In this document: positions 30,863-40,700 of the stretch, piece by piece | How positions within the stretch are numbered: position 1 is the first letter of the stretch | Layout: each line of letters starts with the position of its first letter | Assembly (NCBI GenBank): GCA_033816765.1 | Contig: CM066297.1 | Span: 2,536,573-2,600,572, forward strand | Origin: Nothopassalora personata | Lineage: Eukaryota; Ascomycota; Dothideomycetes; Mycosphaerellales; Mycosphaerellaceae | DNA length: 64,000 nt | Direction: 5' to 3' | The notes under the pieces: generated by a model | What the model saw: only the letters and a program-made list of their open reading frames with translations | The model's database searches: none | Told to the model about the DNA's origin: nothing | Position numbers and translations under genes: made by a program

Positions 30863-32420
30863 TACACTCGAGATAGCTAACCGCATTAACATACGTAAGG
30901 CTAAGGATATAAAGGAGTAGATAGACCGACTCGAGGACGAAGCTAGCACTATATAAGCTAAAGTAGACTAGAGATAAGCGAAGGTAGATAAGCTAAAGGC
31001 CGAGCTTACTAAGCATAACGATAAGGTTATTATCGACCTAGACGAGCTAGATAAGGCTAAGGAAGTAAAGAGCTTATACTACTAGTAGTATAAGGATATA
31101 GAGTCTAAGCTAGCTAATACCGAGAAGCGTATTAAGGAGCTTAAGAAGGAAAAGCGCGACAAGCGTAAGAAGCGTAGCCGTTCGAAGTAGCGTAAGGAGT
31201 CGCGTAAGGAATCACTACCGCTAAGGACTAAGTCTAAAGAGTCGCTCGAGCGTCGATAGAACGGCGGTAAGCTAAAGCCGACTAGCGAAGATAATAACCT
31301 ATTATTAGACTCCTCCGATTCCGATTCCTCCGATAGCGACGACGAGCGTAGTCACCGCCGGGGCTATAAGCGTAAGAGCTCTAAGTCTAAGAAGAAGGGT
31401 AGTAAGGAGCCGAAGTCCCGTTACACTACATACGACTCTACTATAACTACTAGTATTAAGTCGTTAAGTAAACCGAAGGCGCTAAAGGAGTTCGACCCTA
31501 GAGACGAGAAGGGCATTAAGTTTGAAGAATAGCAGCGTGCTATAGAGGCTAAGCTAGTAGCATCTAAATATCGCACCGTCGTAGCCTCGCTATAGAACGT
31601 CTAGAGCTAGCTTAAGAACTTAGCCTAGAAGTATGTCGACTCTAAGATCCCTAGTCTTACTAAGACTATAGGCATAACCCTATTATACTCTTTAGTCGAT
31701 AATATAATGGACGATCTAGCACAACGCTATAGCACCCGTAACGCTTATGTTAATGTAATAACTAAGCTTACTACCCTAGAGTAAGGTACTAACGAGAAGT
31801 TTAGCAAATTCTACCCTAACTTCCGCGAGAATGTAGACATTGTCGACCTAGATAAAGGCGCTATAGAGAAGAAGCTCGAAAAGGACTTCCTATTACGTAA
31901 GCTAAATGCGAGGTATAAGAACCGCATTATAAACGACGACACCGCTAGCATAACCCTCGAGCAAGTCGTAGCTACGTTATATAACTACGAGAACAAATTT
32001 GAACAATATAACCTTAAGTATAATAAGAAGACCCCTAGTAAGAACACTAAGGGCAATAACGATAAGAAGGACGGTACTATAGGAGGAGGCGGTAGTAGAG
32101 GCGCGAATAATAACAATAACACGCCTACTAACCCTAATGTAAAAACTAAGTAGGCCGACCGTCCTTAGAAGTACTAACATCTTTAGCCACTTAACGCCGC
32201 TAAGGCTTAAGAATGCATTAACTAGAATAAGTGTATAAAGTGCGAAGAGGTAGGTTACCGTCGTGTCAATTACGACTAGTGCCTACTAAAGGACGTTAGC
32301 CGCCGCCCCTACGCGCTAGGCTATAACCCGAACACTAACCGACGTAATAGTAACACTATAGGCGGCGGTTCGGAAAACGTATAGTCCACTCCGTAAGCGT
32401 AACACGCGGTAGATAAGACG
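30863..32420 (+). pseudogene. Element C gag, second part, with coiled coil and knuckle (RIPped)
   Basis: This resumes directly after element D. The first 300 nt encode a Lys/Glu coiled coil, followed by an Arg/Lys/Ser-rich stretch (KEKRDKRKKRSRS) and an Asp/Ser-rich linker (SSDSDSSDSDDE). Near 32230-32290 is the knuckle remnant KCIKCEEVGYRRVNYD, with His and the last Cys changed to Tyr. The coiled coil plus basic linker layout is the same as in the intact Gag of element B. Confidence 0.82.
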
Positions 32421-32449
32421 AGTTAGTACGAGATCACGAGCATAAAAAG

Positions 32450-35284
32450 GAGCCTCCTAATAGAGGTAAGGGTTTAAGCATATCTACACACTCCCTACTA
32501 GTAGCAAACTACTCTATAGATAAATATAACCTAGTAATAGCTTCTTATCTAGTTATGCTATATATAGTGAATGGAAAGATCCCTACTTAATCCTTTTATA
32601 ACGATGGTACTAACTCTACGTACTTTAACATCGATTTTGCGTATAGAAATAACCTTAATTTAATATAGCTACCTAACCCACTAGGGCTAATGTTAGTAGA
32701 TAGCCTACCTACTAGTAAACTTATTACTTATAAGACAACGGCATAGATCCAGATCGGCGGTCACGTTAAGACGCGAGTTAGTTACTATACATCGTTAGAA
32801 TATAATGTTATCCTCGGCCGTCTATAGTACGACGAGCATTAGCCTATATTCTACTATACGTTAGGAACTATAACCCTATTTTTATAGTATTACCGAGAGA
32901 ATTGCATACGAGGAGAGGAACCTATATACGTGCAATCCATTAACGATAAGGGTACTAAGCTAGTAGGAATCTTATAGACCGAGATACCTATACCCGAGAC
33001 GCTACTAGTCTTAGTATAAAAGTATATAAGGCCTTTCGTTAAGGATAAGGAACTAGCGGCAGTGCACGACACGTACTCGACAAAGGCCGTAATAAGACAT
33101 ACACTACTAGTAGAGGTGTAAGATGAGGTAGAGTCGTTATAATACGTACGGCACCCTCTACCCGCGGACGGACCCGACACTCTAAAGCGACTAGCACGGC
33201 GCACCGAGAAGAAGGCTTCGGTAGCGTTAGAACCTAAAATCGACATCCAGCCCATTACTACTAAAGCCCTGAGGCGTATAAGCCGCCGTAAAGGCTTTAA
33301 GGGATGTAAGATTTACATAATGTAGATATTCGATCTAAAGGAAGACTTAGATAGGTAGGTAGCTCGTAATCCCCTATCTACGTATGCACTAAAGGCATTC
33401 GGCATGCGAGCGAAGCCAGTTCACGGTAGTAATGCGGCGATGTTAGTAGATAGTAACACTTAAGCCTACATAGACGGAGAGAAGGACTCCTAAGGTAAGT
33501 ACACCGAGCGAGAACTTAACGTATCCGCTATATCCGTAGATGATTATTAACGCTTTATAAATCCGAAGGATAAGGACTAGGATCCAATCCCGCTTTTACT
33601 ACCTAAGTTCCGAGAAATAGTAAGACTATTTAGTCGTAAGGAAGTAGATAAAGTACTACTACGACGACTAGGTGTTAATTACGAGATTAAGCTTAAGGCT
33701 AGCTAAACACTACCGTTTCGAAGACTATACTCCTTCTCTACACGAGAGAACGAGGTGATTAAGAAATAGCTCGATGACTAGCTTAAGAAAAGAGCTATCT
33801 AGCGTAGCGTGTTACTAGTAGCTACACTAGTATTAATCGTTAAGTAACCTAGTAGTAGGCTACGAGTTTATATAGACTACCGTGCACTTAACGCGATTGC
33901 GACGAAGAGCCGATACCCTATACCGCTATTTTAAGAGACACTTAACCGCATTATAGGAGCGTAGTAGTTCACTAAGCTAGACGTTATCGCCGCCTTTAAC
34001 TACATCCGCATTATAGCGGGCGACGAATGGAAGACAGCCTTCACGACGAGATACAGACAGTTTAAATGCGTAGTTATGCCCTTCGGCCTATGCAATGCCC
34101 CCGGAACTTTCCAGTTATTTATTAACGACACACTAAGAGAGTTCCTAGACGACTTCGTGTTATATTATCTAGACGACGCCCTAGTTTTTAGCAAAACCCG
34201 CGAAGAGCACGTGCAATACGTAATGAAGGTGTTAAAGAGGTTAGACGTAGCCGGGCTGTAACTCGACATTAACAAGTGTAAGTTCTTCTAATACGAGACG
34301 ACATACCTTAGTGTTATTATTACGAATGAAGGCATCAAGATAGACCCTAAGAAAATCGAATGCGTTAAGAACTAGCCTACACCTACTAATGTTACCGACA
34401 TTCTACCGTTTATAGGATTTACTAACTTCTACCGTAGGTTCATTAAGAACTTTAGTAAGATCTACTTACCTATAACTAAGCTAACCCGTAAGAATATACT
34501 ATAGGAATAGTTAGACGCTTACTAGAAGTCGTTCGATGCCCTTAAGTAAGCATTTATCGACGCGCCTACGCTAAAACACTTCTATCTAGGAAGAGAAACG
34601 ATCCTCGAAACGGATACATCGGACTACGTAATAGTAGTAGTCCTGTTATAGCGCGATAAGAACGGTGTTCTACACCCTATCGTATATATGTCTAAGAAGA
34701 TGGATCTATAATAGTATAACTACGACATCTACGATAAAGAGTTACTAGCTATTATGCAAGCCTTTAAAGAATAGCGCCTAGAACTTATAGTTAATAAGTT
34801 CGGCATAGATAATTACGAGAATCTACCTAATCCGGAGTTAGTAGAAGACAAGCCTACACTCGTGTACTCCGATTATAAGAATCTCGAGTAGTTTATAAGT
34901 ACTAAATAGCTAAACCGTCGCTAAGCGAGATGGGCTAAGTTCCTCTCCTAGTTCTTCTTTAAGATCGTATATCGACCGGGGGTGTAGGGTACTAAGCCTA
35001 ATAGTCTTACACGGAGATCCTAGGACTTGCTACTCCCTAGTAATCTAAGTGATCCGCGTAATCTATAGTAGCATTAGGTACTACTAGGACTAGACCGCAT
35101 TCTAAACCTATTATCGTCGCGAGTCCTAAACATTAGCGCGAATAACGTGGACACCCCGTTAACGAATGCGATCCGAGAGTTGTACGCCTAACTAGAAGTA
35201 GAAGAGGTAGTGCGCTAACTAGAGGTAGATTAACCTTACTCCCTACTACGCAAGTACCGCCTAGATAATAGGCACGCCGTACCT
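32450..35284 (+). pseudogene. Element C pol: protease, RT, RNase H (RIPped)
   Basis: The protease remnant lies near 32600-32830 (FYNDGTNSTYFN, the DTG/DSG site decayed). RT at 33780-34330 includes [27 protein letters not shown] and an intact YLDD in a 61-codon open stretch (34076-34261). RNase H lies near 34600-35000, ending KPNSLTRRS. The frame continues into integrase and is split at 35285-35290 by element B, resuming at 42602. Confidence 0.88.
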
Positions 35285-35289
35285 ATCGG
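35285..35289. repeat. Target-site duplication ATCGG (left) of element B
   Basis: ATCGG is repeated at 42602-42606. Joining across it restores the integrase frame of element C, which confirms the insertion. Confidence 0.93.
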
Positions 35290-35472
35290 TGTCACGGGCA
35301 GCCCGCGACCCTTCACTGACGATGCGTCGTCCCGGGTGAACCTCGGACCTTCTGCATCGGGACTAGCGGCTTGGCGTTAGCTTAAGTACCCGCCGCGCCT
35401 CGCGCTCCTCTTTCATAGCTTCGTAGAACAACAACTATCTCATTCGGACCCTTTGGTACGCGCGCCCTTACA
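35290..35472 (+). repeat. 5' LTR of element B (183 bp)
   Basis: It begins TGTCACGGGCAGCCCG and ends GCGCCCTTACA. GTAGAACAA at 35423-35431 is complementary to the primer site. By eye it is identical to the 3' LTR. Confidence 0.96.
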
Positions 35473-35484
35473 GTTTGTTCTACC
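35473..35484 (+). promoter_or_regulatory. Self-primer binding site of element B
   Basis: GTTTGTTCTACC follows the LTR. TTGTTCTAC (35475-35483) is the exact complement of GTAGAACAA in the LTR (35423-35431). As in Tf1, the transcript 5' end would prime. R would start near 35423, about 50 nt before the LTR end. Confidence 0.65.
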
Positions 35485-35616
35485 ACCCTACCCAGATCAC
35501 GGATCTAGGTAAGGGACGCGTAACACTCAGAACAGACAACAGAACGCGCACGGCGCAATAGCAGAGTCGCGCCCAGTCGCACTCGACACAGAACACGGCA
35601 AGGCGCAAAGGCGCAG

Positions 35617-37698
35617 ATGCCTAGAGAAACTAACGCAGCAAAGACCTCGACAGGTCGCGTTGACACCGACAACATGTCCCAGGACACACAGGCACAGAAC
35701 GGCATGCCGCCACCGGCAAAGCCACTAGGCAAGCGTACACGCACCTCTCTTTTCCCCGATCTTTCCTCTTTCCCTCAGAGTCAGACTCAAGGAGACGACA
35801 CCCGGCGAGTCACAGTAGACACCGGTGCCGCGCTTCAGCAAGAGTTGGACGAGGCTTACGAAGAGGCATCGGACAGCGAGGCAAAGGGAAAGGTTGACTT
35901 CACAGATCTCTTCGAACCGAAAGTCCTCCAAGAGGAGGGCCAAGAACATACGGTCTTCACATCGCTCGACGTACCCGAACACATCGCCGCTGCCGACTTC
36001 ACAGATGTCGAGCTAGACGACCTCGTCGAGTTGGTCAAGGACCACCCGAAGACCCTCTATGACTTCATCCTACGTGGATTCAACACAGCAGTGATGAAGG
36101 GTAAGCAGCTCAGTGTACTCGAGCGCGCGAACGCACATCAGAATAGCCAGTACCGCACCCTGTACGCCGAATACGACCGCATTCATGGAATGCTGCAGAC
36201 CGAGAAGGCCGCTTTGAGCAAGATGGCCCGAGACCTCAAGGACAAGAACGCCGACTCTACTAAGGCGCAGGAGCTTCGGAAGAAGTATGATGCTGCGAAC
36301 GACCTATGCAAGAAGTTCGCCGACATCACGAATCAAGAGAAGAAGAGGGCTCGAACAGCCGAGAACAAGAACAAGACACTACAAGACGAGATCACCCAGT
36401 TGAAGACTCGCCTGCAGGCAGCAGAGGACAACAACAATGCCCGCTGCTCACGCTCTCGAGGCCGCACCCATTCGCGACCACGCTCACACCGCTCCCAATC
36501 ACGCCCTGTCCTACGTGAGACTTCCCTTGAAGCTCTCCAGCGTCAGTATCGTGAGGCAGTGGGCGGCGGCGGCGGTGGAGGTGGGGACGATGGCGATGAT
36601 GACGACGACTCGGGTGACAAGGACAATGACCAAGGACGCAACAACCGACCACTGCCGCGTCGCAACGAGCGTCAAGAATCACACCGCACTGCTAGAGGCC
36701 GCAGCAACCGCACACAGACACCACTGGTCGACCTGCCAGAGCGCCTCCTCAACATCGACGACTTGCTGGATCGCAATATGAAGATCGGCAAGGGCGTGCC
36801 AGACCCACGCAAGTTCAAGAACGACGAAGAGCCCACCTACGACAGTTGGTACACCAGTATCCTACTAAAACTGACAGTGGCGACCTTTCGCACCGAGCAG
36901 GATGGCCTGCGCTTCTTGTATGGCTGGACTGATGGAGAAGTTCAGAAGACCATTAAGCCGCGCATTCCCATCCCCGGACATCTGGCCTACAACGAGTTCA
37001 AGACTGGCGAAGAACTGTTGGACTGGATGACTCGACAGTATGGCGCTCGTAATGAGGCCACCAAGGCTGCAGTGGACATTACGAGCTGCAAGCAGCAACA
37101 GAAGGAGACGTTTGTCGCATTCCACGCCCGCTACTCGAAGCTGCGAGCGTGGATGGACTGGAGCGATGAGACGGAGCTTATGTTGTTTCGAACCCGTCTA
37201 AATCGCAAGTACTATGTCAAGACCTTCGGCGACCGTGAAGTGGATCGCCGCCTACACAGCATGCTGGACGTCATCGAGGAGTGCACCGCATTGGACGAGA
37301 GCTTCTACGAGACTGAGCAGCTGTACCCTCAAGAGAGCCGTCCACGTGGCAATGGAGGCAACCAGAACCCCGGCAACCAGACCCAGGGCGACACTGCTGC
37401 TGCCGCCGCTGCTGGGGCTGCTGGCGCTGTCGTGCAGCGTCCACCACAGTACGCCGGCACCAAGAAGAAGGAAGACTTGCCAGCCTACCTTCAGAACCTT
37501 ACACCGCTCAACCGTGAGGGCCGTGAGGAACTGAAGAAACAGGGCAAGTGCTTCCGCTGCCGCACTGGACTGCACGTGTCAAGCAACACCGAGTGCCCCA
37601 TGTACGGCTACGACGGCGATTACCGCCCACCGCGTCCACGCAAGGACCCGAACCTCAGCTCCCTCGGCGCTGAGGGAAATGGCGAGACCGCTGCCTAA
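35617..37698 (+). CDS. gag: Element B Gag polyprotein (693 aa)
   Basis: This is the virus-like-particle protein of element B. Order by approximate residue: Ser/Thr-rich N terminus; long coiled coil at 185-275 (TEKAALSKMARDLKDKNAD, then KKRARTAENKNKTLQDEI); an Arg/Ser stretch (CSRSRGRTHSRPRSHR); a poly-Gly then poly-Asp segment near 315-335; retrotransposon gag domain at 370-580 (WYTSILLKLTVATFRTEQDG onward); an Ala-rich linker; and a zinc knuckle CFRCRTGLHVSSNTEC near 656-671 with wider than usual His-Cys spacing. The ATG at 35617 is 145 nt after the LTR. The stop TAA (37696-37698) overlaps pol in the -1 frame. Confidence 0.95.
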   Translation: MPRETNAAKTSTGRVDTDNMSQDTQAQNGMPPPAKPLGKRTRTSLFPDLSSFPQSQTQGDDTRRVTVDTGAALQQELDEAYEEASDSEAKGKVDFTDLFEPKVLQEEGQEHTVFTSLDVPEHIAAADFTDVELDDLVELVKDHPKTLYDFILRGFNTAVMKGKQLSVLERANAHQNSQYRTLYAEYDRIHGMLQTEKAALSKMARDLKDKNADSTKAQELRKKYDAANDLCKKFADITNQEKKRARTAENKNKTLQDEITQLKTRLQAAEDNNNARCSRSRGRTHSRPRSHRSQSRPVLRETSLEALQRQYREAVGGGGGGGGDDGDDDDDSGDKDNDQGRNNRPLPRRNERQESHRTARGRSNRTQTPLVDLPERLLNIDDLLDRNMKIGKGVPDPRKFKNDEEPTYDSWYTSILLKLTVATFRTEQDGLRFLYGWTDGEVQKTIKPRIPIPGHLAYNEFKTGEELLDWMTRQYGARNEATKAAVDITSCKQQQKETFVAFHARYSKLRAWMDWSDETELMLFRTRLNRKYYVKTFGDREVDRRLHSMLDVIEECTALDESFYETEQLYPQESRPRGNGGNQNPGNQTQGDTAAAAAAGAAGAVVQRPPQYAGTKKKEDLPAYLQNLTPLNREGREELKKQGKCFRCRTGLHVSSNTECPMYGYDGDYRPPRPRKDPNLSSLGAEGNGETAA
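37674..37680 (+). promoter_or_regulatory. Putative -1 frameshift site GGGAAAT in element B
   Basis: In the gag frame this reads G GGA AAT, a fitting X XXY YYZ heptamer, 15 nt before the gag stop. The pol frame has a stop TGA at 37671-37673 and opens exactly at 37674, so pol can only be entered at or after this heptamer. Element 1 has GGGAAAA at the matching place. Confidence 0.7.
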
Positions 37699-37700
37699 GC

Positions 37701-40700
37701 GTGGCAGACAGTGGTCAACCGAACATCCAAGGACAGAAAGAGCATGAGATTGAGAGACACAGAGTGCAAGAGATGGACTATGAGGAGGGGGAACTGAAGA
37801 TATCAGCCTGCGCGCTAGAGCCGCAGCAGCCAGATGTACACCCTCACATAGTCCTGCCAGTAAGGATACAACATGAAAAGGCAAGAGGCCTTGTAGACTC
37901 TGCTTCCACCTCTCTCTTTCTGGATTGGAAGTTCACACGCAAACATATAATACCCTTATCCCCTCTGGTAAAAAGCAAGAACCTGACCCTGGGCAATGGC
38001 AAGTCTAGCGGCCGACGTATCACCCATGCAGCCCTGGTTGATGTCGACATCAAGGGTCACCGCGAGCAGATGCTATGTTACGTCACCGACCTTGAATACG
38101 ACGTCGTCCTTGGCCTGCCATGGTTGAGTGCTCACAACCCCGACATCTTCTGGGAGACCGGCGAAGTGGCTTTCAGATCGGACTACTGCTTTGGTCACTG
38201 TCTTCATAACAAGACGTCGACAACCGTACAGTCACTGAACCACCAACACCGTGCTCGCAAGGACACAACGAAATACGGACCGGAGCCCTTCACTAGTGAG
38301 TCAGGGGGATTCACAGCAGGAGGGGCAGAATTGAACGTGTCATCCATGGACCTGGATGATGACGGAGAGGTTGAGTGCATTGAAGTCACGCAACGAGCCT
38401 GGGAGATGTACGCGCACCGGCCTGGGGCCAAGTGCTTCTACGTCCTGCCCACGGGTGAGGAGTGTGACGAGAATGGCAACCTAAAGCTGAGCGCAATGGC
38501 AGCTGATGACCTGGATCAGTTTCTGAACAAGGAGTTCAACCATAACCCGAAGGAAAAGCTGCCACCAGAATATCATCATCTGGCAGACACCTTCTCGGCA
38601 AAGGACCATGATGTGCTGCCACCGCACAGACCCGGCATCGACCATGAGATTCACATCAAGCCAGATGGCCCGCAGGAGCCGCCATATCGCAAACCCTATG
38701 GTCTCGCTCCGCAAGAAAACGAGGCCGTCAAGAAATGGATCACTGAGCAAGAAGGACCTGGCAAGATCAGACCAGCAGGGCAGAAGACAAGTCAATCCCC
38801 AGCACCTGTGCTTGTGGTGCGCAAGCCAGGCGGAGGACTGCGAGTGTGCATCGACTACCGCGGGTTGAATGCAATCACTATCAAGAACAGATACCCGATA
38901 CCGTTGATTCAGGAGACGCTAAACCGCATGCACGGCAAGAAGTACTTCACGAAGCTGGATATCGTCGCAGCCTTCAACAAGCTTCGCATTGCAGAAGGGC
39001 ACGAATGGCTTACAGCATTCGCTACACGGTATGGCGTGTACGAATGCCTCGTGCTGCCATTTGGCCTTTGCAATGGTCCCGCATCTTTTCAGTCTTACAT
39101 CAACAAGGTGCTGCAAGAACATCTAGACGACTTTGTGTCAGCCTACCTCGACGATGTGCTAATCTTTAGCGATACGCTCGAAGAGCACATCGAGCACGTG
39201 AAGAAGGTGCTCACGAAGCTGCGCGACGCTGGGCTTACAGTGGACATTGACAAGTGTGAATTCCACCAGCAGCGGGTGAAGTACCTTGGCCTAATCATCA
39301 CGCCTGAGGGCATTGAGATGGACCTAGAGAAGCTCGAGTGCATTCAGACCTGGGAAGCGCCTTCCAACCTGAAGGACGTACAAGCTTTCTTGGGATTCGC
39401 CAACTTTTATAGGAGATTCATCGAGGCATTCTCGAGGTTGGCGGCACCGCTGACAGATCTGACCAAATCAAATGGGCCAAGTAACCACAAGAACCGCAAG
39501 GTCAACTGGACACCAGAGTGTCAGCGGGCATTTGATGCACTAAAGGCGGCATTTAGCAAAGCTGGGATGCTTGCGCACTACGTGCCAGGGCGACAGACGG
39601 TTGTCGAAACGGACTCCTCCGACTTCGTCAACGCAGGCGTGTTGTCGCAATACGATGAGAACGGAGTACTGCATCCTGTCGCGTTCTACTCGAAGAAGCT
39701 AAGCCCGCAAGAGTGCAATTACGAAATCTATGACAAGGAGCTTTTGGCAATCATTAAGGCTTTTGAGGAATGGCGGCCAGAGCTGGCCTGTGAGGGTGAC
39801 GATGACACTATTGAACCAGTCAAGGTGTTCACTGATCACAAGAACCTCGAGTACTTCATGACCACGAAGCAGCTAAACAGGCGCCAAGCGCGCTGGGCTG
39901 AATTCCTGTCACAGTTCAACTTTCGAATCATATATCGACCAGGTGTCCAGGGAACGAAACCTGACAGCCTCACGAGACGCAGCCAGGACCTTCCGCAGGG
40001 GGTGGACGATCCGCGTAATCAGCATCAGCACCAGACGTTGCTGCCGCCTGAGCGATTCCTTAAGATCGACTCGATGCGCGCAACTATAGAGGACGTAGCT
40101 GAGGAGACTACACCACTGAACCTAGAAGCCACAGAGTTCACACGAACAGCAGCCACTGCTGCCGAGCCGCAGGCGGAGTCGGTCCAGGACGCAATACGAG
40201 AAGCCGAACTCGAATACCGCATGACAACAGCCTATGCCGTGGATACAGAGTTGAATGCAGCAATCAAGACACTGCAGAAGGGGGATGCCATCCCTACACT
40301 GCTTCAGAAGGCTAAGGTGCACCCAGTGCACTGCAAAGTAGAAGGTGATCTACTGTACGTACGCAATCAGTATGGTGGATGGAGCCTGTGGGTGCCGGAT
40401 GATCGAACACTGCGCACTCGCATTATCCGAATGAACCATGACCCGCCAGCCGCAGGACACCCAGGCAGAGCACGCACCTACGAGCTCGTGGCACGTGAAT
40501 TCTACTGGCCTGGCTTGGCACGGTCAGTGCGCAGGTACACCGGCAATTGCCGGCCTTGTCGCACGACGAAATCTCTGCACACCCAGCCACCGGGTTTGCT
40601 GCACCCACTTTCGGTACCAGAAAGACCATGGCAACACATCGCAGTAGACTTCGTAGTCGACCTGCCACCGAGCGAACTCGACGGCATGACCTACACTAAC

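Noticed and set aside
34076..34261. 61-codon open frame with an intact YLDD
   Set aside because: Not a gene by itself; it is a stretch of the RIPped element C reverse transcriptase that happens to lack stops.
36392..37884. Frames of 80-114 codons overlapping gag and the start of pol of element B
   Set aside because: Alternative-frame shadows of GC-rich gag sequence; Gag and Pol account for the region with full domain evidence.
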